Below, piece by piece: positions 33,487 through 41,701 of a stretch of 64,000 nucleotides of DNA. The notes beneath the pieces are model-generated. The model was not told the origin of the DNA, searched no databases, and worked only from the letters and a program-made list of their open reading frames with translations. The position numbers and the translations under genes are program-made. Position 1 is the first letter of the stretch. Each line of letters starts with the position of its first letter. Origin of the DNA: JBGPEQ01 sp050180895 (GTDB lineage Bacteria > Pseudomonadota > Alphaproteobacteria > Dongiales > Dongiaceae); contig JBFXDS010000004.1 of assembly GCA_050180895.1 (NCBI GenBank), forward strand, positions 1 through 64,000, given 5' to 3'.

Positions 33487-35004
33487 TCAGTTGTTCGGCA
33501 GCGTAAGCCCTTCGAGCTGGCCGAGCCGCTTCATCGCCTCGGCCACGCGGATCGTCTGGTAGCTGATGCCCGCGGCGTTCAGGCTGGAGCCGGCCTGGTA
33601 GGGATATTTCTCGAAGTCGGCGAAGAACTCCTTCAACTTCTGCTGCACGGGCACGAACAGCCACATGTTGTCGGCGTACCAGCGGATATACATGCCGGAC
33701 TCGTTCGGCCCGCGCTCGTAGGGATCGGCGCGCAGGTTGATGATCGTCGGCCAACCCGTGACGTCGCGCGTGCCCGTGGCGATGTTGCCGCGCTGCACGG
33801 CGAAGTGGACCTTCCAGTCGAAGACGCGAATGGCGTTCAGTTCGCCGCCCTGGCCGAAGTAGAGATACTCGGCGCGCGGGCCCTTCTTCGCCTCCCCCTT
33901 CAGGGCCGGCAGGAAGTTGTAGCCGTCGAGATGGACCTTGAAGGTCTTGCTGCCGGCCTTGTGGCCTTCCAGCAGCTTCTCCTTGATGTTCGGCTCGCCA
34001 GCCGCGGCCAAGAGCGTCGGCATCCAGTCCTGGTGCGAGATGATCTCGTTGATCTGCGTGCCCGGCTTGACCACGCCGGGCCAGCGGACGATGAGCGGCA
34101 CCCGGTGCCCGCCCTCCCAGGTCGTGCCCTTCTCGCCGTGGAACGGCGTGCAGCCGCCGTCCGGCCAGGTAACGATCTCGGCGCCGTTGTCGGTGGAGTA
34201 GATCACGATGGTGTTGTCGGCGATGCCGAGATCGTCGAGCTTCTTCAGCAGCTGGCCGACATGGCCGTCATGCTCGACCATGCCGTCGGCATAGAGGCCG
34301 ATGCCGGTCTTGCCCTCGCTCTCCTTCTTCAGATGCGTCCACACGTGCATGCGCGTGGTGTTGAACCACAGGAAGAACGGCTTGCCCGACTTGTTGGCGC
34401 GATCGAGGAAATCGAGTCCGGCGGCCAGGAATTCCTCGTCGGCGGTCGGCATGCGCTCACGCGACATCGGACCGGTGTCCTCGATCGTCTGTCCGCCCTT
34501 GCCGTCGCTCTTGCTCTTGAGCACGCCGCGCGGCCCATACTTCTTTCTGAACTCCGGGTCCTTCGGGTAGTAGTAGGTTTCCGGCTCCTCCTCGGCGTTG
34601 AGGTGGTAGAGGTTGCCGAAGAACTCGTCGAAGCCGTGGACGGTCGGCAGATGGCTGTCGCGGTCGCCGAGGTGGTTCTTGCCGAACTGGGCCGTGCTGT
34701 AGCCCAGCGGCTTCAGCAGGTCCGCGATCGTCGGCGCCCAATCGGGGATGCCGTGGGGCGAGCCGGGCATGCCGATCGTCAGCAGCCCCGTGCGGAAGGG
34801 GTGCTGGCCCAAAATGAATGCTGCGCGCCCCGCCGTGCAGGACTGTTCGCCATAGGCATCGGTGAACAGCGCGCCCTCGCGCGCGAGGCGGTCGATGTTG
34901 GGCGTGCGATAGCCCATGATGCCGTGGTTGTAGGCGCTGATGTTGTGCACGCCGATATCGTCCCCCCAGATGACGAGGATGTTCGGCTTGTCTGATTTGG
35001 GCAT
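33487..35004 (-). CDS. Arylsulfatase-type sulfatase
   Basis: The protein has 505 residues and belongs to the formylglycine sulfatases. Near the N-terminus are metal ligands in NILVIWGDDIGVHN, and the active-site motif is SCTAGRAAFILGQHP, where the cysteine of C-x-A-x-R is converted to formylglycine. Other features are FGKNHLGD, HVWTHLKK and YSTDNGAEI. No signal peptide is seen, so it is probably cytoplasmic or exported by another route. An anaerobic or aerobic formylglycine-generating enzyme must be supplied elsewhere. The organic sulfate substrate is unknown. It is not in an operon and interrupts the nonulosonate gene set. Confidence 0.9.
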   Translation of the reverse strand: MPKSDKPNILVIWGDDIGVHNISAYNHGIMGYRTPNIDRLAREGALFTDAYGEQSCTAGRAAFILGQHPFRTGLLTIGMPGSPHGIPDWAPTIADLLKPLGYSTAQFGKNHLGDRDSHLPTVHGFDEFFGNLYHLNAEEEPETYYYPKDPEFRKKYGPRGVLKSKSDGKGGQTIEDTGPMSRERMPTADEEFLAAGLDFLDRANKSGKPFFLWFNTTRMHVWTHLKKESEGKTGIGLYADGMVEHDGHVGQLLKKLDDLGIADNTIVIYSTDNGAEIVTWPDGGCTPFHGEKGTTWEGGHRVPLIVRWPGVVKPGTQINEIISHQDWMPTLLAAAGEPNIKEKLLEGHKAGSKTFKVHLDGYNFLPALKGEAKKGPRAEYLYFGQGGELNAIRVFDWKVHFAVQRGNIATGTRDVTGWPTIINLRADPYERGPNESGMYIRWYADNMWLFVPVQQKLKEFFADFEKYPYQAGSSLNAAGISYQTIRVAEAMKRLGQLEGLTLPNN

Positions 35005-35340
35005 GTCTCTCTCCCGTTTGGACGAAGCAACAGCGGGCGGACGCGCAGGCGACGAGTCCGATGAGCGTCAAAACCCCCGCCGCCGCTGGCGAGAATGCTC
35101 GCGATGGGGCAAGGGTTGTGCCGTCAGAGATGTCGGGTACTGACCTTGGCACCGAATGGCCAAGACCATGCAAGCCACGCGCCGCGCGCGCAATTGGACC
35201 TTGGTCCAATGTATCGCAAGCGACGATCCCGGGGCATGCGCGCGGCCGATCTGGCCAAAGGCGATGGCGGCGCGACGGCCGCGACGGCTTCCTCGCTGGG
35301 GGTTGAGGCGGTCAGCGCCGTTCAGCCCATCGGTCGAGAC
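35005..35340. other. Intergenic stretch with an 18-base palindrome
   Basis: The 336 bases between the sulfatase start and the lipoprotein stop contain no convincing gene. The only structure I see is ATTGGACC-TT-GGTCCAAT at 35193-35210, an 8-base inverted repeat of the size used by GntR-type regulators. It lies about 190 bases upstream of the sulfatase gene, which is far for direct control. Confidence 0.45.
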
Positions 35341-36135
35341 TCACACCTCCGTCCCGAAGGCGCGGTCATTCTCGGCGACGAGGCGGGCGAGGATGGCCTG
35401 GGCTTCGGCCAGCAGGCGGTCGATGGTGGATTCGTCCTCGAGATCGGCGAAGACCGCGACCTGGAGCAGCAGGCCGTTCACCTGCGTGACGGCGACGATG
35501 TTGCCGAGGACGATCTGCGCGTCGTCGCTCCGGGCGCGGCTGATGAAGGCTAGGTAGGCGGCGTTGGCGTCGCGCGCCTTGAGACCGAGATTCGTCGTCT
35601 CGCCCATTTCCATGCGCACGCCGGAATCCCGGGCGAAGCGGCCGATCGTGTCGTCGAACCGCCGGCGCACCTCTTCGTCGATCTGCGCATTGAGAGCATC
35701 GTTGTCGGACAGTTCGGAATAGGTCGACGCCAGCAGGTCCAGCAGCATCTGCCGCGACATCGGCAGGCGCAGCGGGCGGCCATCCTCCAGGGCCGCGGCG
35801 ACGACAACCGCCGGCTTGGCGAAGGCGCGCACGCCGCGGCGCGACGCGGCGAGGGCAGCGCAATCGCGCCAGATCGACAGAATCTGCGCGGCGCCCTCGA
35901 CGGTCTTGTCGAGAAGATGCAGCACGAGGGCATCCTGGAGCTGCGCGCGGTCGAGCGCGCAGTAGTCCGGCGGCGGCCGGAGGCGCAGCCGGTGCTCGGC
36001 GATGGTCGCTTCGGCCGACTGGACGGCGGGCGGGCCGTAGGTCGCGGTATTGCCGGTGCCGGCCACCTCGGTGCCGGCGCAGGCGGCGAGCGTGCCGCAG
36101 ACCGCGAGCGCGAACAGTCCCTTGCAGAGGCGCAT
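35341..36135 (-). CDS. Hypothetical lipoprotein
   Basis: The protein has 264 residues from ATG 36135. The leader LFALAVCGTLAACAGTEVAG ends in an LAAC lipobox, predicting a lipid-anchored protein. The mature part is mostly helical with repeated acidic and leucine positions (DRLLAEAQAILARLVAENDRAF at the end) and has no domain I recognise. The longer upstream frame is rejected because the lipobox fixes the start. No operon partner is evident; the gene at 36435 is divergent across about 300 bases, in which I see no clear promoter or other feature. Confidence 0.72.
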   Translation of the reverse strand: MRLCKGLFALAVCGTLAACAGTEVAGTGNTATYGPPAVQSAEATIAEHRLRLRPPPDYCALDRAQLQDALVLHLLDKTVEGAAQILSIWRDCAALAASRRGVRAFAKPAVVVAAALEDGRPLRLPMSRQMLLDLLASTYSELSDNDALNAQIDEEVRRRFDDTIGRFARDSGVRMEMGETTNLGLKARDANAAYLAFISRARSDDAQIVLGNIVAVTQVNGLLLQVAVFADLEDESTIDRLLAEAQAILARLVAENDRAFGTEV

Positions 36136-36434
36136 GATCGGTCCCACCCGTTCCGTATCGGTCCAACGGTTTCGCCGCCGGCCGCGCGGGGCTTGTCGCC
36201 CGCGGTTTGCTTGGTGAGGAAGTCTACGGGAGAGGACGCCCTGGGTAAAGTTAACGCGCTGCCATCTCGCCCCACCGCGCGCCATTCCGGGACTGCAGAC
36301 CACCATGCGCGCCTGCCGGCGCGAGCCTCAGGTGCGCATGGCGGCCCACTTCAAGAAACCGGCAGCGGATCATTCCGTTCGAGATGAATCGGACTACAAT
36401 ACTCGAGCAGGGATCGTTTCGCGGGAGCCGGCAC

Positions 36435-36872
36435 ATGTCCGATGAGGAACGCTTCGAGGGCGGATGCCTGTGCGGGACCATCCGCTATCGCGCTACGGCG
36501 CGACCGCTTCGCGGCGTCATCTGCCACTGCTCGATCTGCCGCAAGCACTCCGGCGCGCCGGCCCTCGCCTTCGTGCATTTCCCGGCTGCGGCGTTTACCT
36601 GGCTCACGATCGAGCCGAGCTGGTATCGCTCGTCGCCCTACGCGATGAGAGGCTTCTGCGCGACCTGCGGCAGTACCGTGGCCATGCGCGAGGAGGTGCT
36701 CGGCGATCGGGTGCAGGTCTGCGTCGGCAGCCTCGACGAGCCGCATAGGGTACGGATCGACGACCATGTCTGGACGCAGGAGCGCGTCGCCTGGTTCGAC
36801 GTCAAGGACGAGCTCCCGCGCTTCCGGCAAAGCAGCTCCGCGGTGCCGTCCAAGGCGCTGGCGCCGAAGTGA
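36435..36872 (+). CDS. GFA (glutathione-dependent formaldehyde-activating)-family zinc protein
   Basis: The protein has 145 residues. Zinc ligands are laid out as in the GFA/CENP-V fold: GGCLCGTIRYRA, ICHCSICRKHSGAP and GFCATCGST. The prototype Gfa adds glutathione to formaldehyde, but most family members have unknown substrates and some act as glutathione or S-nitrosothiol enzymes. ATG 36435 gives the standard start MSDEERFEGGCLCG; an upstream in-frame start adds 17 unlikely residues. The gene stands alone ahead of pseC. Confidence 0.85.
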   Translation: MSDEERFEGGCLCGTIRYRATARPLRGVICHCSICRKHSGAPALAFVHFPAAAFTWLTIEPSWYRSSPYAMRGFCATCGSTVAMREEVLGDRVQVCVGSLDEPHRVRIDDHVWTQERVAWFDVKDELPRFRQSSSAVPSKALAPK

Positions 36873-37016
36873 CGGCGGGTTGACGGTCCCACGGACGCTT
36901 GGTAGGCGTGCCGCTCGCGCAACCGCGCGTGCCAGGAAAGGCCGAGATTTGGCGCCGAGGACAGCTTCCGGGACTGCCGTGACGGGCCTCGGCCGCAGGA
37001 TCCGGGAGCCGGACGC

Positions 37017-38246
37017 GTGAGCCGAATGGACGCGCGGTTCCTGCCCTACGGCCGGCACGAAATCGACGACGACGACATCGCCGCGGTGACGCAGGTCTTG
37101 CGCGGCGATTGGCTGACCACCGGGCCGGCGGTCGACGCCTTCGAGGCGGCGCTGGCAACGCGCACGGGAGCGACATTCGCCGTCGCCTGCGCCAGCGCTA
37201 CGGCCGGGCTGCATCTCGCGACGATGGCGCTGCGGCTCGGACCCGGCGATCGCGTTATCGTTCCTGCCATCACCTTCCTGGCGACCGCCAACGCGGTGCG
37301 CTATGTCGGCGCCGAGGTGGTCTTCGCCGACGTCGATCCGGAGACCGCCCTGCTGACGCCGGCGACGCTGGCCGCAGCCCTCGAGCGCGCGGGCGGCGCG
37401 GTCAAGGCGGTGCTGCCCGTGCATTTCGGCGGACGCACCGTCGATCTCGCGGGCATTGCCGCCGTCGCGGAGCGGCACGGTCTCGCGGTCGTCGAGGACG
37501 CCGCCCATGCCATCGGCACGACCTATGGCGCCGGCAATGCGCCGCGGACTCCGGTGGGCGACTGCCGCTACAGCCGCATGGCCGTGTTCTCGTTCCACCC
37601 GGTCAAGACCGTCGCCATGGGCGAAGGCGGCGCCGTCACCACCAACGACCCCGCGCTGAAGGAGCGGTTGGCGCGGCTGCGCAACCACGGCATGGTGCGC
37701 GACCCTGCGGCATTCGAGAACCGCGACCTCGGCTTCGACGCCGACGGCCGGCCCAACCCCTGGTATTACGAGATGCCCGAACCCGGCTATCACTACCGGG
37801 CGACCGACATCCACTGCGCCCTCGGCCTCAGCCAGCTCGGCAAGCTCGACCGCTTCGCCGCGCGGCGCAGCGCCCTCATGGCCCGCTACCGCGCGCTGCT
37901 GGCGCCGCTGGCGCCGACCATCCGCCTGGCCGCCGCCCCCGCCGACTGCGAGCCGGCCTGGCACCTGTGCACGGCGCTGATCGATTTCGCCGCGGCAGGG
38001 ACGACGCGCGCGCGGGTGATGGCGGCGCTGCGCGCGCGCGGCATCGGCACGCAGGTGCACTACATCCCCGTGCACCGGCAGCCCTACTACCGCCGACGCT
38101 ACGGCGACCTGCACCTGCCCGGCGCCGACGCCTACTACGCCCGCTGCCTGAGCCTGCCGCTGTTCCCGGCCATGGCCGACGACGACGTGGACCGCGTCGC
38201 CGAGGAGCTCGCCGCCGCCGTCGCGAACCCGACAAGCGCGCATTAA
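37017..38246 (+). CDS. pseC: UDP-4-amino-4,6-dideoxy-N-acetyl-beta-L-altrosamine transaminase
   Basis: The protein has 409 residues and is a DegT/DnrJ/EryC1-type sugar aminotransferase. It transfers an amino group from glutamate to C4 of the PseB product, using PLP. Typical features: FLPYGRHEIDDDDIAAVTQVLRGDWLTTGP, ASATAGLHLATMAL, VVEDAAHAIG, the PLP lysine in FSFHPVKTVAMGEGG, and GYHYRATDIHCALGLSQLGKLD. GTG 37017 is preceded by GGGAG; ATG 37026 is an alternative. It is separated from pseB by four unrelated genes. The end is followed by the Crp-type box region of the PAS gene. Confidence 0.93.
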   Translation: MSRMDARFLPYGRHEIDDDDIAAVTQVLRGDWLTTGPAVDAFEAALATRTGATFAVACASATAGLHLATMALRLGPGDRVIVPAITFLATANAVRYVGAEVVFADVDPETALLTPATLAAALERAGGAVKAVLPVHFGGRTVDLAGIAAVAERHGLAVVEDAAHAIGTTYGAGNAPRTPVGDCRYSRMAVFSFHPVKTVAMGEGGAVTTNDPALKERLARLRNHGMVRDPAAFENRDLGFDADGRPNPWYYEMPEPGYHYRATDIHCALGLSQLGKLDRFAARRSALMARYRALLAPLAPTIRLAAAPADCEPAWHLCTALIDFAAAGTTRARVMAALRARGIGTQVHYIPVHRQPYYRRRYGDLHLPGADAYYARCLSLPLFPAMADDDVDRVAEELAAAVANPTSAH

Positions 38247-38323
38247 CCTTAAGCGGGAAAGTAAACTTCCCATGCGGCGATCGCGGCGCCGTGATCGTCG
38301 ACCCGCGTGATGAAACTCCCGGA

Positions 38324-38341
38324 CTGTGATACGAATCACAG
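38324..38341. promoter_or_regulatory. Perfect Crp-type operator upstream of the PAS gene
   Basis: CTGTGATACGAATCACAG is a perfect inverted repeat with the TGTGA-N6-TCACA form of Crp sites. It ends 33 bases before the ATG at 38375. The window also encodes a Crp-like protein (19605) whose recognition helix suits such a site. Confidence 0.65.
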
Positions 38342-38374
38342 AGGGCGATCGGGGCGCAGGCCACAGTCGCCCGC

Positions 38375-38929
38375 ATGACTCTCGAGGAATCCACTCTCTC
38401 CGTCGTTCCGGTGCGCAGGCTCATGCAGGATGGCGTCGTCGCGACCCGACTGTCGCTTGCGGACATCACGCATGACGCCGTGAAGCGCATGCATGCCTAC
38501 TGGCACGGCAAGTGCCGGGCGGGACGATTGCCGGGGCGGCCGGACATCGATCCGCTCGAATTCCCGTGGGCGCTGGGGCTCGTCTGCCTGCTGGACGTCC
38601 GCCGCAATCCGCTGACGTTCCGCTACCGGCTGGACGGCAGTACGATCGCCGAGCGCCATGGCGCGGACTTCACGGGGCGGTCGACCGACGAGATGCGGCC
38701 GGACTTCTACGCCACGATGCTGCGCAAGCATTTCTCCGAGGTCGCGGAGACGCGGCGGCCGTCGCTCTACCGCATCGGCATCCGCTATGGCGGACAGGCC
38801 AAGACCTACCTGCGGCTCGCCCTGCCGCTGGCCGGCGACGGCGCGACCGTCGACATGATCATGACCATGTCCGACCGCATCAATCCCGATCTCGAGGACG
38901 ACCGCGGCGGCGACCTGCTGCTGCGGTAG
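38375..38929 (+). CDS. PAS-domain protein (single domain)
   Basis: The protein has 184 residues. The middle part, HAYWHGKCRAGRLPGRPDID through LTFRYRLDGSTIAERHGADF, is the PAS-type domain found in many Alphaproteobacteria (DUF1488/PAS_5-like), where a WxxxxxxGxLPxRxDIDPxE pattern opens the fold. No kinase, cyclase or DNA-binding domain is fused, so it may be a stand-alone sensor. The Crp-type palindrome just upstream suggests control by a Crp/Fnr protein. It lies between pseC and a methyltransferase-like gene but is probably not part of glycan synthesis. Confidence 0.8.
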   Translation: MTLEESTLSVVPVRRLMQDGVVATRLSLADITHDAVKRMHAYWHGKCRAGRLPGRPDIDPLEFPWALGLVCLLDVRRNPLTFRYRLDGSTIAERHGADFTGRSTDEMRPDFYATMLRKHFSEVAETRRPSLYRIGIRYGGQAKTYLRLALPLAGDGATVDMIMTMSDRINPDLEDDRGGDLLLR

Positions 38930-39025
38930 CGCCCGGGACCGGTTGTTTCTTTTCCCTGGCCTCTCCGGCGGCGCATGGTCTATGTGGACGCGGCCCGGAT
39001 CCGCGGGCTTGTGGGGACATGAGGC

Positions 39026-39925
39026 TTGCGCAAGGAAGTCAAGGGCGGCGCGCGGGATCCCGATCGCGTCCGCGACCAGTACGAGGACCATTGGAGCGTG
39101 GTCCTCGACAGCGCCCGGGAGGTCGTCGCGGCCGAGCCGAAGAACCTCGCGCGCGCGGTCAATCTCTGCCTGGCGACGTTTGCCGCGCGCCCGCGCAAGC
39201 TGCGGCGCATCCGCGGCCGCGGCGTCACCGCGCTGCTGGCCGGACGGCCGCTGCCGCCGCGCCTAAGCCCGCGCTGCGTCGACATGATCACGCGCGTCGC
39301 CATCACCGACCTGGTGGCCGGCTGCTGCCGCGACGACACCCGGCGCATCATCGAGCTGGGCAGCGGCTGGGGCGCGAACCTGTTCTATCTCTGGCTCGGC
39401 GGCGCGCCGCGCGCGGCCGACTACGTCGCCCTGGAGTATACGGAGACCGGACGCCAGGCGACGCAACTCCTGGCCAGCCTCGAGCCCGGCCTGTCGATGA
39501 CGGTGAGACCGTTCGACTACCACCGGCCCGACCTCTCGGAGTTCCGCAGCGGCGATAGGACAGTGGTCTTCACCAGCTTCAGCATCGAGCAGATCACGCA
39601 TCTGAACGACGCGCTGTTCGAGGAGTTGCTGGCGATTCCCGGCCTCGACCGCGTCGTGCATATCGAGCCGGTCAGCTGGCAGCTCCTCGACCAGACCGCG
39701 ATCGGTCCGCTGATCGGCGGACTCTCGCATGTCGTCCCCCCGCGGCTGTCGCTCGAGCTGGATGTCCGCCGGCGCAGCCGCTCGACCGGCTACAACACGG
39801 ACCTCATCGGCAGGCTGCGCCGCCTGGAAGGCGCCGGACGGATCCGGATCGAGCGCATCGAAAAGAATTACGTCGGGCCCAACCCGCTCAATCCGGGAAC
39901 GGCGATCGTCTGGCGGCCGGCGTAA
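39026..39925 (+). CDS. Class I AdoMet methyltransferase-like protein
   Basis: The protein has 299 residues from a TTG start; GAGG lies a few bases before it and no ATG is in frame nearby. Residues about 108-116 carry the AdoMet-binding motif IIELGSGWGANLFYLWLG, followed by acidic and hydrophobic strands typical of class I methyltransferases (YVALEYTETGR, VVFTSFSIEQI). The N-terminal hundred residues are a basic helical part with no known domain. Substrate unknown. Given the flanking pseC and MBOAT genes, a sugar or lipid carrier substrate is possible; this is inference. Confidence 0.7.
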   Translation: MRKEVKGGARDPDRVRDQYEDHWSVVLDSAREVVAAEPKNLARAVNLCLATFAARPRKLRRIRGRGVTALLAGRPLPPRLSPRCVDMITRVAITDLVAGCCRDDTRRIIELGSGWGANLFYLWLGGAPRAADYVALEYTETGRQATQLLASLEPGLSMTVRPFDYHRPDLSEFRSGDRTVVFTSFSIEQITHLNDALFEELLAIPGLDRVVHIEPVSWQLLDQTAIGPLIGGLSHVVPPRLSLELDVRRRSRSTGYNTDLIGRLRRLEGAGRIRIERIEKNYVGPNPLNPGTAIVWRPA

Positions 39926-40010
39926 GAATGCGGTGGTTCAGCGTCGCAGATGGAGCCCACGCAAGGCGGCGAGTCGTCTGCGAGGCTGCGGGAGACGGGA
40001 TCAGCAAACT

Positions 40011-40094
40011 TGCGTCCTTCGACAGGCTCAGGATGAGGAGTCTTTCTTCGTGCCACCAAGATTTTCCCTCATCCTGAGCCTGTCGAAGGACGCA
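40011..40094. repeat. Perfect 28-base inverted repeat
   Basis: TGCGTCCTTCGACAGGCTCA plus GGATGAGG (40011-40038) is repeated exactly in inverted form at 40067-40094, with a 28-base spacer. This is a CCTTCGACAGGCTCAGGATG-type palindromic repeat known in many alphaproteobacterial genomes. It lies between the methyltransferase and MBOAT genes and could act as a terminator-like or REP-type element. Confidence 0.85.
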
Positions 40095-40147
40095 GGATGG
40101 TCATGCGATCCGAACAGTGCATACCGTAGATAGAGGAATCCAGCGGC

Positions 40148-41644
40148 ATGCTGTTCAATTCCTTCGAATTCATCTTCGGATTCCTGCCGCTGGCGGTCCT
40201 CGGCTTCTTCCTGATCTCGCGCCGGGGAAGCCGTCCGCTCGCGGTCGCCTATCTGTCGCTGGCGTCGATGTTCTTCTACGCTTGGTGGAATCCCTGGTAC
40301 CTGCTGCTGCTGCTGGCCGAGGTGGTGTTCAACTTCCTGCTCGGACGGCGGCTGGCGCGGCCGGACGTGGCGCCGCGGGAGCGGCTGCTGCTGACGCTGT
40401 TCGGCATCGGCACGATGCTCGTCGTGCTCGGCTACTTCAAGTACACCTACTTCATCCTCGACATCGTCAACGCGCTCGGCGGCACCTCCTGGTCGGCCGG
40501 CGCCATCATCCTGCCGCTCGGCATCTCCTTCCACAGCTTCCAGCAGATCGCCTATCTGGCCGACAGCTACAAGCGGAAGGCGCCGCGCTACCGGTTCGAC
40601 GAGTACTGCCTGTTCGTGACCTTCTTCCCGCAGCTGATCGCCGGCCCGATCGTCCATCACAACGAGATCGTGCCGCAGCTGCAGTCCCCCGCCCTGCTGC
40701 GGCCGCGCGGGCTGAACATCTCGCTGGGGCTGGCGATCTTCTCGGTCGGGCTGTTCAAGAAGACGGTGCTCGCCGACGGGCTGGCGCAGATCGCGAGCCC
40801 CATGTTCAACGCCGCGGCCGCCGGTACGCCGCTGCTTCCCTCGGAGGCATGGGCGGCCGCTGTCGCCTACACCCTGCAACTCTACTTCGACTTCTCGGCT
40901 TATTCCGACATGGCCATCGGGCTCGCGCGGATGTTCAACGTGCGCCTGCCGGTGAATTTCTACTCGCCCTACCGGGCGACCGACATCGCCGACTTCTGGC
41001 GCCGCTGGCACATGACGCTGTCGCGCTTCCTGCGCAACTATCTCTATATCCCGCTCGGCGGCAACCGGCGCGGACGGGCGCGCCAGTGCATCAACCTCAT
41101 GATCACCATGCTGTTGGGCGGGCTGTGGCACGGCGCCGGCTGGACCTTCGTGCTGTGGGGTGGCCTGCACGGCCTCTATCTCGTGATCCACCGGCTGTGG
41201 AGCCTGGCGGTGCCGCCGGCGCGCAGCCCGAGGGCGGCGCTGGCCCGGCGGCTGTTCGGCTGGCTCGTCACCATGCTCGCCGTCGTCATCGCCTGGGTGT
41301 TCTTCCGCGCCGCCGACCTGCCGACGGCGCTCGGCATCCTGCGCAGCATGGCCGGCCTGCAGCGCAACGCGCCAGGCGCGTTCGACGACGTGGTCAGCGA
41401 CGGCCTGCCGCTGATCCTCGCCACGGCGCTGATCGCGGTGGCGATGCCGAACGTGATCGACATCTTCCGGCGCTACCGGCCTGCGCTCCTGCCGCCCATG
41501 ACGTTGCGGCCGATCCATGCCGGCCTGCGCGCACTGCAGTGGCGGCCGCGGCCCTGGGTCGGCGTCGGCGTGGGCGCGCTGGCGGGATGCGGCCTCATCG
41601 CGATCCTGGGTTGGCGGTCCGAGTTCCTGTATTTTCAGTTCTGA
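40148..41644 (+). CDS. MBOAT-family membrane O-acyltransferase (AlgI-like)
   Basis: The protein has 498 residues with about ten predicted membrane segments. Family landmarks are MLFNSFEFIFGFLPL, FFYAWWNPWYL, LPLGISFHSFQQIAYLAD, LQLYFDFSAYSDMAIGLARM, FWRRWHMTLSRFLRNYLYIPLGGNR and the catalytic histidine in GGLWHGAGWTFVLWG. AlgI-type proteins pass an acyl group, usually acetyl, across the inner membrane for transfer onto exopolysaccharides by a partner. The next gene, 57 bases on, encodes an SGNH-like partner. GAGGAA precedes the ATG. Confidence 0.92.
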   Translation: MLFNSFEFIFGFLPLAVLGFFLISRRGSRPLAVAYLSLASMFFYAWWNPWYLLLLLAEVVFNFLLGRRLARPDVAPRERLLLTLFGIGTMLVVLGYFKYTYFILDIVNALGGTSWSAGAIILPLGISFHSFQQIAYLADSYKRKAPRYRFDEYCLFVTFFPQLIAGPIVHHNEIVPQLQSPALLRPRGLNISLGLAIFSVGLFKKTVLADGLAQIASPMFNAAAAGTPLLPSEAWAAAVAYTLQLYFDFSAYSDMAIGLARMFNVRLPVNFYSPYRATDIADFWRRWHMTLSRFLRNYLYIPLGGNRRGRARQCINLMITMLLGGLWHGAGWTFVLWGGLHGLYLVIHRLWSLAVPPARSPRAALARRLFGWLVTMLAVVIAWVFFRAADLPTALGILRSMAGLQRNAPGAFDDVVSDGLPLILATALIAVAMPNVIDIFRRYRPALLPPMTLRPIHAGLRALQWRPRPWVGVGVGALAGCGLIAILGWRSEFLYFQF

Positions 41645-41701
41645 TGCCTCAGGCAGATCCGACAGGCGGCCGGCAGGTCGCCGCGACATGAGCAGATCGC
41701 A

